DNA of 64,000 nucleotides, taken from positions 124,001 to 188,000 of the forward strand of contig NW_026516267.1 in NCBI RefSeq assembly GCF_025602895.1, written 5' to 3'. The notes under the pieces were generated by a model that saw only the letters and a program-made list of their open reading frames with translations, was not told the origin of the DNA and made no database searches. Shown in pieces: positions 11,071 to 22,692 of the stretch. The stretch is from Polychytrium aggregatum (Eukaryota; Chytridiomycota; Chytridiomycetes; Polychytriales). Numbering within the stretch: the first letter of the stretch is position 1; each line of letters starts with the position of its first letter. A program made the translations under genes and the position numbers.

Positions 11071-13270
11071 TCAGGCTGGCGACACGCTGAGTATGGACTC
11101 GTCCAGGATGATCCCTAGAATCTTCTTTGCCCTTTCGTCGCCTCCGTCGGCCAGGATCTTCAACTGTGCCTCGCAGTTGTTTTCTCCGCCGTTTTCTGGC
11201 GACTTGACGTGCCGTCCGAGGGCGTCGCGGCGGGCAAAGGATTTGCCACATATTGGACATGTATGCGGCTTTATCCCTCTGTTGGAAAGCGAGCGAAGCA
11301 GGCAAAGTAGAGTATGCCAAGGACAGACACGGTCAGGTTCGGTCAATGTGGCGGTCGACTGGAGGAAGGGAGTCCCCCCTGAGAGCAATCGTATGAGCAG
11401 CATGGGCACCCAAGGAGAGCCAGCCAGGCAATCTGGCTCTTTGATGCAGCAGAGCGATACATACTGATGCAGCTTGACGTGGCGCTTGAGGTCGTTTTTC
11501 CGGGCAAAGGACGATTTGCAGTACTCGCAGCCGTACGGCCGCTCGCCTGTGTGGCTACGGTAATGTGACTTGAGATTGTACGGGCGGGTGTAGACTGTGG
11601 AGGGGGATGGGCAAGGAACGGTGACGGATTAGTCTGACGGCTCGACGTGGTGGGAGACGGACATGGCCAACGCTTTCGACGCTGGCAGACCACTCATTCA
11701 TCTGGATACACTTGGATACACCTGAACATGTCTGGATACACCTGAACATGTCTGGATATACATGGGCCCGTTTGATATCCACTCCACACAGGCGCGCGGC
11801 GATGGCACTTACGCTTGTCGCAGCCGGGGAAGGGGCACTGGTACATGACCGTCTTGTGGGTGGCTTTGGAGGATATGCTGTCCGAGAGGGTGCTGAGCAG
11901 CTCGTCCGTCATCTTGATCGGGATCGGTGGCGGCATCGACTCGGCCGAGAACAGCTGGTCGGCAGAGGCACCAAGGCCGTCCTGGACGCCGAGAGAGTCG
12001 AGCGACGGCATGTTCTCGCTTATCATCGTCGCGGCCCGCAGCGACGACTCGGAGCGCGCCGGCGAAGTGTTGCGCGAGGAGAGCTGGGAGGGAGAGAGCC
12101 GCTGGTTGGGCGAGATGCTCCGGGTGCGGCCCTGGAGGCCAGGGTAGGGACCATAGTCTTCGCGGCGGGACGATGAGCGCTGGCTCGGGCGGAATCTCAG
12201 ATCCGGCGTGGAGCAGTAGTCCTGGGCGATCAGGTAGCCTTTTTGGTCGGGGGACGAGTAAGGGAAGGTCGCCAGGCTGGGGTCGTCTATCGGTATTGAC
12301 GAGTCGAAGCCGTGGCCAAGGTTGATGCTGTGCAGGTGGTCATCGTGGGTGGCGTCGGACACGGAGCCGTTGTGGTGGTCGTGTGCGAACGAGTCCTGGA
12401 AATTTACGAGCCGGTGCTCGAAGGAGCCGTCGTAGAAGGGTGACGAGGGCGAGACGGAGGGCGAGTGGCTGCTGTAGAACGAGACCGGCGAGCCGAACGA
12501 AGTGCCGGTGGGCGACGGGATTGTTCCGATGGCACCGGAGGGAACGGTGAGGATGTAGTGCTCCTGGCCGGGTTGGGCAAAGGGCGAGGCAACATAGACA
12601 GGACCTTCGGTTGAGTGGGCCAAGGTGACGTTCCTGATGGATGGGCGAAAGCAGAGGCGGGTAAGCATGACAGAAGGGAGGGCGAGGGCAAGAGGACCAG
12701 AGCGGTTGGAGGATGGGGAGACAGGGCGGGACCAGAGCAGGATATACCACAGCAATCGGGGGCACAAGCACACAGCCCAGGGAGGAGGTCGACACAGCCC
12801 AGGAGAGGATGCGCAGGCAGCGGGAGGATGACTGATACTGACCGATTCAGTGACATGATGGTGGTAAAGTCGAGCATGCCATCCGACAACGGATAAGCAC
12901 CGGCGGCGGCGGCGCCGTTGGGCAGCGACATGGTCTCGGGTATCGGGTTGGCCTCGCTCCAGGCGGCCGGCAGTGCAGCACCGAGGTCGAGGTCGGGATG
13001 CTGCATCGAGCGCTCCAGGGTCGGGAGGATCAGTGCAAAGGTCGGCACCGAGGCCGGGGGATTGATGATCGTGGGGTTCAGGCTCTGCGGGACCAGGATG
13101 GGCTGTGTCTGTGTCGGAAGGGGCTGTGGGAAGAAGCCCGATGATGGAGCCAGACCGGCGTTTGCCGAGGACGACGGTTTAGTCCAGCCGGCGGCGGCCG
13201 AGGAAGAGCGGGGAGGGGCCGTAAACCCTGAGAAGGGAGGACGGGTGGTGGGATCGCTGGGCAGGGACAT
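11071..13270 (-). CDS. C2H2 zinc-finger transcription factor, Crz1/Prz1-like
   Basis: Four exons on the minus strand: 12843-13270, 11813-12633, 11465-11594 and 11071-11278, giving 528 aa. The first 400 residues are disordered and rich in Ser, Pro and Gly. The C-terminus carries three C2H2 fingers: [23 protein letters not shown]-type, then [19 protein letters not shown], then [19 protein letters not shown]. The finger order and the RPYNLKSH and ARRDALGRH helices resemble calcineurin-responsive Crz1/Prz1 regulators. Crz1 orthology would imply Ca2+/calcineurin-controlled nuclear entry, but I see no unambiguous PxIxIT docking motif, so that part is inference. Introns split finger 1 and separate finger 2 from finger 3. 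Confidence 0.85.
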
Positions 13271-13559
13271 GGTATGAGGATGCTTTCGACCAAAGTCGAG
13301 GGTGATGTTGTGGGTTACAATCGATCCAAAGGGCGAACACTTGGGAGAGTATGGAGAGCGAGACCGGCGCGAGGGCAGCGAGAGGGTTTTATGGGCTCGA
13401 GCGAGGGCGCCAAAAGACAAGAAAGGGACCACCAGCGCGGGGTTGCTGGTCGGAAAGCCAGAGCCGAAACAGACCTGCAGCATTATCGTGGGCGCCACGG
13501 GTAATCTATTTCGATCCACGGGCCCACGCCAGACAGCGAGAGCGAGAGCGGGCCAGAGC

Positions 13560-13650
13560 GAGTGTCGAAGTGTCTGTGAAGTGTCTGCGAAGTGTCTGCG
13601 AATAGCTGTGTGTGTGTGAGTGTGTGTGGAAGTGTGTGTGTGTGTGTGAT
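13560..13650. repeat. 11-bp direct repeats grading into a TG microsatellite
   Basis: Repeats of AAGTGTCTGCG and close variants run into an alternating TG tract upstream of the zinc-finger gene. Confidence 0.85.
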
Positions 13651-15492
13651 ATATAAATATATGTGCCGCTGAGCGAATGAGCAGACAACCAGGCCCCCGA
13701 GTCGCGTCGGCGTGCCCGCTGTGTCACCGCCAGGGCTTCTGGTGACGCGGGTGACACACACACACCACAGTGTTTTCTGGCTGTGGACTGTCTGCCATGG
13801 GCGCGGCCGTGACGCGTGCGCGCAAAACACGGCCAGCCCGCCAGGGGGACAGCAGACAGGCCAAAGAACTGCTGCCTGCAACGAAGACCCACTGCCATTG
13901 GCGGCGGCCAGGCATGCACAGCCGCATGGACGCGCACCACCTCAACAACGGCCACAACAGCAACAGCGACCACAACAACCGCAACAGCAACAAGGCGCGC
14001 CTGCCTGGCCAAGGGGCCACTCGCCTCGCCTCTGACTCAGGGCGCGTCAGCCCCAGTGGCGGGGTACATGCTGCGGCCGCCCTGTGGAGGCGCGTGTCTC
14101 GGTCTGTGCGACGCGGGCTGTGTCGACGTGCTCTCCTGGCGGCGCAGGCGCGTCCCGGCGTGGGTCCGTGCGCTGTGTATGCTTGCCCAGGCCGCGCCGT
14201 GTGGTCGCCAGAGCCGCCGAGCGCACAAGGAATCGCGCGTGTGGGTGAGTCAAGCCCAGGTCAGCCGCCAGGCCGAACATTCGATCCAACAGCGACACGC
14301 CCTGGAGACTGGGCTGCCCCTGAGCGGGCCCCGCGACCGGCGCGGGTCTGTGGCTGCGGGGCCGTCAAGTCGGGCTGCCTGGTTGGTGATGGTCATGGCC
14401 GGTGGTTTCCTGGGTTGGCAGTCGCCTGGTGCTCCCCTGGGCCGACGATGAGATCTGCCAGGCCTGGACCTGTCGAGACCGATCCTGCCATGGGTCGCCG
14501 TATCGCACCATTGGTGCTCCAGCGGCCATGGCGATGCAGCCAAACCACACGCATCACCAGAGCGGCCGGCCGCTCTTGTTCGCAGCCGTCCTCGCCGGCA
14601 CCAGGACAGTTGCCCCTGCCCAACCTTGGCGGCATCGGTTCGTGGGGGAACGGTGTCGCCGGCGGCCGGCCTGCGGATGCGGCACGGCATTCAGGCAAAA
14701 CCCTGCACGAGAGAGACGCATCGGCGGCCATGGCCATGTGCACGCTTGTCGCCTGGATCTCCGCATCTGCCCAGGCCGAGCAATACGGACGGCATCAACT
14801 CACCGCGAGTTTGCACCACCCCCGGCGCCCTGGCGGATTCCCCCCCTTTCATTTGTGTTGCCCATCGCAGCAGCCGAGGAGTGCCCGAGGAGTGCCCGAG
14901 GAGTGCCCGATTGGATTGGCGGCGGGCCACTTGCGCAATCGGGACCAGCAACCATATCATCTGCCAAAGGCGCTAATCCCCAGCCGAGGAATGCTCCCAT
15001 GCAACCTGCATCTCCGCACCTGCATCTCCGCGCCTGCCCAGGCCAATCCGATATCGATCCTGGTGATGTTCGACCGACAGAGCCTCCGCCAGCAAGGCCA
15101 CTGTCGAGCCACCTCAGCACACGCATGTCCTCGTGCAGTCTCTCGTTTCCACCCCCAGAGCACAGCACTGGTCGCACCGGTGCACCCACTGCGAGTACCG
15201 CCCAACACACTCAAAGTGCATTTCCACCACCGGCTCGGCAAGGCGTCTCCTGCGTGTCCCTCTGTCCTGTGTCGTCATGGCTTCCGCCAAAGCCCCCCCT
15301 TCGCAATCTCTTGCGTTTTCGCTCCTTCTCGTTGGCTGGCGCCGCCCTGTATCACGTCCCTGCTCGGCATCCCTTGTCTCGTGACCTGCGACATGTCGCA
15401 CGGCCCTTGTCCAAGCCGCCTCGTCGCGCACCCAAACAACATGTCTTGCTTCTTCGAGGGAACACCCACCGGCGCAGGCCTCCGCTCGCTCC

Positions 15493-15498
15493 TATATA
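15493..15498 (+). promoter_or_regulatory. TATA-like box of the chitinase gene
   Basis: TATATA about 85 bases before the start codon at 15580, a plausible TATA position for a short 5' leader. Confidence 0.45.
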
Positions 15499-15579
15499 GA
15501 TGCCCTTCTCCTGCCGCCTGTCCTCGTCCGTGCCCCTTCCTCGCTGCTGCCCGACCCCCTCATCGCAACGCTCGCCTCA

Positions 15580-17214
15580 ATGAGACTCTCCAGCATCGTC
15601 CTTGCCCTCGTTGGCGCCAGCGCCGCTCTGGCCTCCCCTGCCCGCAACTGCAAACCCTGGACCGCTGGTGTCGAGCTCGCCACCGGCGACTGTGTTGACT
15701 TTGTACGTTGCACGGACACATCACCGATCTCGGGCCGGCGTTGGTTTCCACAGCGTTCCGTCCGCAAGTGCGCATGTCGCTGACTTGGGCCGCTGGCTGC
15801 TGCCGAATGCCCATGCTCCCACCCCATCGCTTGCTGTAGATGCTGCCCTGCCTAATCCTTCTCTGCCTTTAACACACACTATTGCACGCTGCAACAGAAC
15901 GGTCAGTCGTGGTCTGTTCTCCAGCCCCACCTCGCCGAGGGCGCTCCTTCGACCGACAGCACTCGGTTTGCTCAGCTGGTCAACATCCAGGCCCGCCAGC
16001 ACAAGGTCTTGCAGCCCAAGAAGCCTGCGTCGAAAACAACCAAGGCCAAGAAGACGACTACCACCAAGCCCGCCAAAACCAAGACCACCAAGACCAAGGC
16101 CACCAAGACCAAGAAGACCAAGACTACCACCACCACCACCACCACCACCACCACCACCACCACCACTACCACCGCCAAGGCCACCACCAAGACCACCAAG
16201 GCCACCTCGAGCGTTTCCACTCCCACGTCCCTGCCCGTCTCTGGAAAGCTCTTTGCCCCCTACGTCGATGTCGGTCTCTGGCCCCCCTACGACCTGGCCG
16301 CTGCCTCGACTGCCACCGGTGTCCGTGTCTTCACTCTGGCCTTTGTCGTCTCCCAGGGCGGCAAGCCCTATGTCGCCGGCTATCCCCTTGAGCAGCAGTG
16401 GTTCGACGACAAGGTCCAGGCCCTTCGTGCTGTTGGCGGCGATATCATCCTCAGTTTCGGCGGCGCCGTCGGTGTCGAGCTCGCCCACGACATCACCGAC
16501 GCCAACCAGCTCAAGACCACCTACTATTCTACCATTGATCAGTTCAACGCCACCTACATCGACTTTGACATCGAAGGCGGTGCCGTTGCCGATACCTCTG
16601 CCATCGACCGTCGCAATGCCGTCCTCGCCACCATCCAGAAGGAACGTCCCCACATCAAGGTCTCGTACACCCTGCCTGTCCTCCCCACCGGCCTCGACAA
16701 CAACGCCATCTACCTCCTGACCTCGGCCGTCAAAGCCGGCGTCAACATCGACTCGATCAACATCATGACCATGGACTTTGGCAGCTACAGCGCCCCCAAC
16801 GGTGCCACCGGCATGGGTGGTAAGTCTCGGAGCGAACCCGCCGCCTGTTGTCGCTATTTGCGTGCCATATCTGGATGAATGCTGCTCGCTTTGCTGTCCA
16901 TGCACTCAACTCTCCTCAACTTGCCACCGCCCCTCTTCTCAGACTACTCCATCAGCTCGGCCAAGTCCACCTATGCCCAGGCCAAGCAGGCTGGCGTTGC
17001 CAACCCTTCGATCGCCATCACCCCCATGATCGGCGTCAACGACCTGAAGGATGAGATCTTCACCCTCGCCAATGCTCAGGAGGTTCTTACCTTTGCCCAG
17101 CAGACTTCCTACATCAACGGCATCCGCATGTGGAGCAGCAACCGCGATAACGTTGGCGCCTCCGGCATCACCCAGGCCCAGTACGACTTTAGCAAGATCT
17201 TCAATAAGCTCTGA
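15580..17214 (+). CDS. secreted GH18 chitinase with N-terminal chitin-binding module
   Basis: Three exons: 15580-15702, 15898-16819 and 16943-17214, giving 438 aa. A signal peptide (MRLSSIVLALVGASAALA) leads into a CBM5/12-like module: WTAGVELATGDCV, then NGQSWSVLQPH across the first intron. Next is a Lys/Thr-rich linker with an ACC-encoded poly-Thr run, probably O-glycosylated, then a glycoside hydrolase 18 barrel. The active-site strand is YIDFDIEG, giving the D-x-D-x-E catalytic signature, and the preceding strand DIILSFGGAVG is also typical. The enzyme should cleave beta-1,4-GlcNAc in chitin outside the cell or in the wall. The catalytic domain is of the compact kind lacking the small insertion domain. 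Roles could be wall remodelling or feeding on chitin; the sequence does not say which. Confidence 0.9.
16121..16173 (+). repeat. ACC trinucleotide tract inside the chitinase linker
   Basis: In-frame ACC/ACT repeat encoding a poly-Thr run of about 16 residues. It is a likely length-polymorphic site that would change linker length without frameshift. Confidence 0.9.
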
Positions 17215-17350
17215 GCAAATCGCGAGCGTCTCTAACTTGACTCGTCTTGGCTGCACAAACCTCCACTTTTCTCAAATCTCATCCGTCCTCCATCACTCGT
17301 CTTTCGTTCCTATTCTGCTGAGACTCGACTACCTCCGCCCGTTTCCCTAC

Positions 17351-17580
17351 AAGCAAAGCCACAAGAAATAAAACAGATCACTTTGGCAGCCTCCGAGTGA
17401 AGACCGCCGGTCGCTCTCCGATCTCCACAATCGACCTGCATACTGTGATCATGTTGCGCGCCGCATTGACGTCGCGATTCCACACTGTCCGGCGAATGGT
17501 CATGGCCAGCGCGCGATAACATTGGGTAACAAAATATTCGATGAATGGTCAAAATCCCGGGTGTCCCGTTTTTTATTGGA
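17351..17580 (-). pseudogene. Fanzor/TnpB-like nuclease C-terminal remnant
   Basis: On the minus strand, 17397-17545 stays open for about 48 codons and ends in TGA. It contains WNRDVNAARNM, the RuvC-III motif (R-D-x-N-A-A-x-N) seen at the C-terminus of TnpB and of eukaryotic Fanzor proteins, followed by a short basic tail (TRRLPK). A stop lies directly upstream in this frame and there is no recognisable N-terminal part, so this is a truncated relic and cannot encode a working nuclease. Part of it (DNA and the tail TRRLPK) recurs at 55.5 kb. It lies 3' to the chitinase gene on the opposite strand. The family call rests on this short motif and the copy comparison only. Confidence 0.6.
17367..17372 (+). 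terminator. AATAAA polyadenylation signal of the chitinase gene
   Basis: AATAAA about 155 bases after the chitinase stop. It lies inside the sequence shared with the second mobile-element remnant at 55.5 kb, so the signal may have been supplied by the remnant. Confidence 0.45.
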
Positions 17581-18358
17581 TTGCCTGTAAAAGACGTGCT
17601 CCCCCCCCCTAGACCCTCGTATCTCGTCCACGATCCTTGGCCGGACCTTCCCACCCACCCTCTAATTTCCAAGGGTCTCATTTCTCTTGCCGCCATTTCT
17701 GGTCTATGCCGACCAACCACACCGCTACTGGGCTTGATGTCCGAGCGATTCGGTCGTATTTTTATGCTGCCTGCCTGCCCTTGTCCTGTCCGTACGGTCT
17801 TGGGAATATACAAATACAGATCTTCGAAGAATGACGACAACAAGCCCGCAGAGATTCAGGCTCATCGAGTAACCCCACTTGAGCTTACAGAGCATTGTGA
17901 CAGAAGCGGTAGTTGATGTGAGGCACACTCAGGAACACTATTTCTCGCGGCCAGTCCGGTCTTATGTTGGTGGGCATGACCAGGGCCACGACCAGGGCCA
18001 CGACCAGCGAGTCTCCGCAAATGCAGACACTCCAAGTCAGGACAAGAGGCCATGCCTGGAATCAGGGAGGAAGACGCAAAGGGCAGAATCGGTGTATCTC
18101 ACAACGGCCAATCGATGCCGCCCAGCCAGACCGATCAACATCATTCAATCCACACAAGACTGTATGTCTGTGCGGTGGTGATTCATTGCGCCCAAATCAG
18201 TGGTGCCCTCCCCCAATTTTACCATCGCTGCGGACCGAGTTGGCATCAAGCCTCTTCAACAACAATCACCCGACCGCCCGAGGCGAACACGATCAGCGCA
18301 CTCCTTCGCAGCTAACCTCCAACAACCATCCCTCTTCCCCTCCCCTCCACTCGCTGCA
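17581..18358. other. intergenic, upstream of LRR gene
   Basis: No supported gene. It contains a short GACCAGGGCCAC direct repeat near 17975-18007. Confidence 0.5.
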
Positions 18359-21324
18359 ATGGCAAGCAACCTAGCCAACAACTCGATGCAGGTGATCGAT
18401 TACTTGGATGCCTACAGCAGCCTTTGCGACAAGAGAAACACCTTTGTGGTTTCATCCATCAAACGCGATCTGGAGCACGCCATCGATGGCGGGTAGGTAT
18501 TCCCGGTGCCGGCGGGAAAGACGCAAGTGAAAGCACAAGAATACCGGGGTTGTTGAGTTGCTCGGCATTTCTATCGTATTTTCCGTCGCATTTTCACCAC
18601 ACCCCTGCCATATATCATTCGCAATCCCACGGCGTTTCCATCACGTTTTTCCATTGCGTCCGGATCGCGCTTCTGCTGCTGCACATATGGATGGCTTTTG
18701 CACACCGCAGCGGTTGTCTCGGTTCTCGAGCACACACCAACTCGTTTCGGGGCGAATCGAAACGGCGAATAGATCGAGCCCTGTTCCCATCTCCTGTCTC
18801 CGTCTGCTTCCTGCCGATGACGCTCCCACCACTTTCGACCCTGTACTCGCGCCAACCTGATAGACAATGATACTACCGTCGCCCTTCACTCGACCTCGAC
18901 CTGAAAGTTGTGGATCCTTACGGCTTTGTGCACCTCCAAACGATCCAGGAATCTTCCCGATACCTTTGATCTCTCGGGCAACACCACCGAGCTCAGATAC
19001 ACCCGCGTCAACGACGATTACCTGGACATTCTGCTGACGCCGATGCGAGGTATCGATTTCCTGCGAAAGCTCAATTTGTCTTACAACAACATCGGTGACC
19101 AGGGTGCCACAAATCTCGCCCACTTTCTGAAGGTCGGTTTCGGTGTGGAGCGTGGCTGCACGGTCTGCGAATGCACGAGCGAGAGGAACGAGTCTTCACG
19201 TTCCAAGCCATGAAACGGACGCTCGGCAAATGGAGAGGTGGTAACGAACAGACGGAAGCAAAGGAGTGGCTTCCAAAGAGTCACCTCTAATCAGCGTGGC
19301 GGGTGGTGGTGTTTCGCGTGGCGGGGGGGATGCTTTCCTATTCAAATCTCCAGGACGACAAGTATCTGGTCTGGATCAATCTCAGAGCCAACGAGATCAA
19401 GTCCCAGGGCGGCGTGGCGCTCGCCAAGGCCTTGCAGATAAACTTGACCCTGACAGAGCTGGACATTGGCGACAACGGGATCGGGGACTTTGCGGGTCTC
19501 GAGTTTGCCGGCACGCTCCAGGTGAGCCGGAAATTTCCCGAGCAGCGGCCTGCTTGCTCAGCATTACCCAAACGAGACTGCCACATCACTCGAGCAAGCA
19601 GCCAATGCTTCTGACGCCTGCTCCGACGCTCTCGCTTCTGTCGAGCAGGTCAACACCGCAATACATCGCCTGCACATTGACGGATGCGACCTACGGGCCA
19701 CATCCTTCATCTCCCTCTTCACAGTGCTGCAGAACAACAACACTTGCTCGTTCCTCAACATCTCCAACAACCTCTGCCACTCTGCGAGCCTGACCCAGAC
19801 GGTTCAAAACGACATCATGATCCACATGTCCAAGATGCTTCGGCTTAACCACACCATCTCGCGCTTGGGGCTCAAGAAGTTTGGAATCACGGACTGGGCC
19901 ATGGTGGACACCTTTGCCAACACAATCATGAACAACAGCACACTCGTGATATTGGATCTGTGCAGGTGGGTCTCATACTCGAGCGCATATGGAATCCAGC
20001 AGAGCACGGCTAAAGATCGATAAGGAATCGGTTCTGCCGAATGGAGGCTGATGAACAGCCTTTGGAGACGTCCTTGTCGGCTTGCGTCTTGCTTCGAGAT
20101 ATCAAATGCCATGCCTCTCGCCTCTGGACTGCAGCGCGGCTTACTCCTGTCGCTGTTGGTGCATATTTCGTTCATTCGTTCATTCGTTCATTCGTTCATT
20201 CGTTCATTTGTTCATTCGTTCATTCGTTTGCTCGCGGATCGCTTGCACAGCAACAAGATCACTCGAGACGGAAGCGTGGCCCTCTGTCGGGCACTCTACG
20301 GCCATCCCTCAATCCGCACCCTCAAGCTGAGCTGCAACTGCATACAGAACGAGGGCGCCGAGGCAGTGTCGAACATGCTCTTGAACAACACCTGCCTTGT
20401 CAAGTAAGACTGCGAGGACAGGCTGGGCCGTGTGGTTGGATACGTACACTCTCGATGCTCGAGAGAAGCAGGCGCCGCATTTTCCGGATCGTGGTTAGTC
20501 ATGGGCTACTGGCGCCGTGTATGCAGCAATATACATTCACAACGAATGGCCGGCGAACCAATGTCTATCAGGCTCACGTTTCTTCTTCATCCTCTCCTTT
20601 CACACCACTTTCGCCCCTCTCTCCTGCAGTCTGTATCTTGATCACAACGCCATCAATGGCAAGGGATTGGTGCTCCTCGCTGAGGGTTTGGCCCGCAATA
20701 CAACGCTGCAGTTTCTGACGCTGTGGGGGAACGAGTGGAGTACCGAAGCATGCGATGTAAGTGTCTCTTTGTGGACAGAATGCGCTTCACTTGAAGCAAG
20801 CCGATGCTGGGTCTGCTGCATTGCCAACTGGACCTCACTGCCCCACAGATACGATGCCCTTCTCGATAAACACTGACGAGCTCTTGTGTGTATCAAACGG
20901 CGTGTTGTCGCCACAGGCATTCGCACGTCTTGTTGGTGGTTCTGTATCGAACTGCTGTATCGGCTCCACGGACAGCAAACCGATTCCGGGCCAGAAGCAA
21001 CTGCTGGAAAAGATCGGCTCTGCTTTTGGAAACCGTGTTGGCATCTTCCGGGCTGTCCAGCCGCGAGCGAGAGCCAACAACCGGGTGGGAGCCCTGACCC
21101 TTGGCTCAACTGAGTCGCGGGGCACAAGTGCGGTATCGTCACTGTCGTCCCGCTCGAATGCTGGGTCTCGAGCCGCCCAGCCCGAAACCGCCAAGGGCGA
21201 GGATGTCGAACAGCCAGCGGACACGCGGCCGCCCCGGTTCAAGGACGGACAGATCGATGTTGTGTTCTATGGGATCGAGGGGGTCACTTTTGCGGCGCAC
21301 TATCCGATCCCGGACGTTGTCTGA
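18359..21324 (+). CDS. leucine-rich repeat protein, LRRC34-like
   Basis: Seven exons: 18359-18492, 18949-19132, 19354-19521, 19649-19965, 20251-20403, 20630-20756 and 20917-21324, giving 496 aa with phase kept throughout. The body is a ribonuclease-inhibitor-type LRR solenoid, e.g. LRKLNLSYNNIGDQGA, VWINLRANEIKSQGG, LDIGDNGIGDFAG, LYLDHNAINGKG and LQFLTLWGNEWSTEAC. The repeat pattern, and the ending LWGN-W-x3-AC-x-AF followed by a divergent tail, resemble LRRC34, a protein found in ciliated lineages; the orthology is tentative. The exon 1 to exon 2 junction is the weakest part: 18842-18948 contains coding-like residues my model skips. Exon 5 is preceded by an intron carrying an 8-bp minisatellite. 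Confidence 0.75.
20168..20229. repeat. 8-bp tandem repeat in LRR-gene intron 4
   Basis: About 7-8 units of ATTCGTTC with one substituted unit, ending about 20 bases before the acceptor of exon 5. Confidence 0.9.
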
Positions 21325-21603
21325 ACCGGGATACTCCAATACAAGTCAAGGACACCCACCCCAAGACACGATGCTCGTGTTGCGCTGGGATTGATGCACC
21401 ACGGTGTAGCGACGGATGGGGGACTGCTCAACACCAAGGGAGAACATGACGCAAAGACGCACTCGATGTGGATGGAATGATGCCCAAAGAAACCCCTTCC
21501 ACCCACTGGACTGTTGTCGGCCGGGTGGGTGGTATGATCGATGTGTCCCATTGGTTTGGCGATATGGTTCTTATGGGATTGGCTGCATCTGCTTGCGTCA
21601 TTA

Positions 21604-21690
21604 CATCGCTGCATCGCTGCATCGTTGCATCGTTGCATCGTTGCATCGTTGCATCGTTGCATCGTTGCATCGTTGCATCGTTGCATCCTT
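21604..21690. repeat. 8-bp tandem array (GTTGCATC)
   Basis: About ten units of GTTGCATC, the first two or three reading GCTGCATC. Confidence 0.9.
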
Positions 21691-22005
21691 TGGTTGGCGC
21701 ATCGCCACAGCCGCCCTCGCATCGCCGTCCAATCGGCGTCGTCGCCCCCCGCCCACCCAATCAACGCCGGGCCTCGTACCGCCCAATCCGCCCGCGCATT
21801 GCGCCATCGTCGTCCGCCATGGTGGATGTGGCATCGTGTCACACGGGCTGAGATGTCGGAGTTTGTCGGGGATGCGCAGTCCTGCGGTGTTGGGTGACTC
21901 GGCTGCGCTGCTGGTTGTTTGGATGCCGGGGCGACTGATACGGCTTGCCCGGGGGACCAGTGAGTTGGGATCGATCGACGGAGCGTCGAACCGGGCGGGG
22001 AGATC

Positions 22006-22042
22006 AGATGGGATCAGATGGGATCAGATGGGATCGGATGAG
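22006..22042. repeat. 10-bp tandem repeat (GATCAGATGG)
   Basis: Three to four near-perfect units. Confidence 0.8.
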
Positions 22043-22692
22043 ATCGACTGGCTATACCCGATGCAGCAGGTCCGGCAGACAGACGGCTGCTGCTGCTTGG
22101 CCAAAGCACCCAGCACCAACGCCAACGGCCTCCACGTCGTCGGCGGGACAGTCGGGGGGTGCGCCTGGGCCGCCCAGACACGGCGAGCCGCCTGTTGCGA
22201 CAATAGGGCACATGACGCGGCCGGTGCCTATCTCGGACCCAATCGGCCCGTTAAATAGCCCTCTTGCCCTCCGCTTCCGTCGCATCCCGTTTCCTCCTCT
22301 CCCGCCCCGTCGTCGAGATACGCATCCGTCGTTCTGAAGAGAAGGCCAGAAACTGCACCTCCTCATAGAGTATCCCCATAGAGGGCGGCCGCCCGTCCGT
22401 CCAACCCATCTCCTTGCCTCCTCTCACCCTGCAACGTATGGATCAATGCATTCGCCGCTCTTGCCGCTTCGGTCGGCGAGGGCCCGAGACATGCTGTTCA
22501 GTCGGTTGGGCTGCAGCAGCGATCTTGCCATCCGCATCCCAACCAGCTAGGCGGCTCGACGGATTTGTCGTTGATGGCTGGTGAACATCACTGACCCCGG
22601 AACTACCATATCCATTCCTTCTATCACTTCACCACCCCCCATCGCTGTGGCTGCTGTGGTGTCCCCTCCGCTCCGCTCCCTCCAGCAGAGTC

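Larger units (their letters stand above)
13271..15579. other. 2.3-kb intergenic stretch with simple repeats
   Basis: Divergent promoter region between the zinc-finger gene (-) and the chitinase gene (+). It holds an 11-bp direct repeat followed by a TG tract (13560-13650) and an imperfect CAA/CAG-rich tract (13945-14002). A long plus-strand open frame (13770-15698) has no recognisable domain and overlaps the chitinase start in another frame, so I do not call it. Confidence 0.5.
21325..22692. other. intergenic with satellites
   Basis: No gene supported. It carries an 8-bp tandem array and a 10-bp repeat (listed separately). Open frames across the array on both strands are repeat artefacts. 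Confidence 0.55.

Noticed and set aside
13770-15698. 642-codon plus-strand open frame upstream of and overlapping the chitinase start
   Set aside because: No domain or start context, extreme GC bias opens several frames here, and the end overlaps the well-supported chitinase signal-peptide exon in another frame.
15721-16905. 394-codon minus-strand frame with poly-Gly opposite the chitinase
   Set aside because: Antisense of the ACC/GGT-rich linker and barrel exons; the plus strand has catalytic motifs and splice sites.
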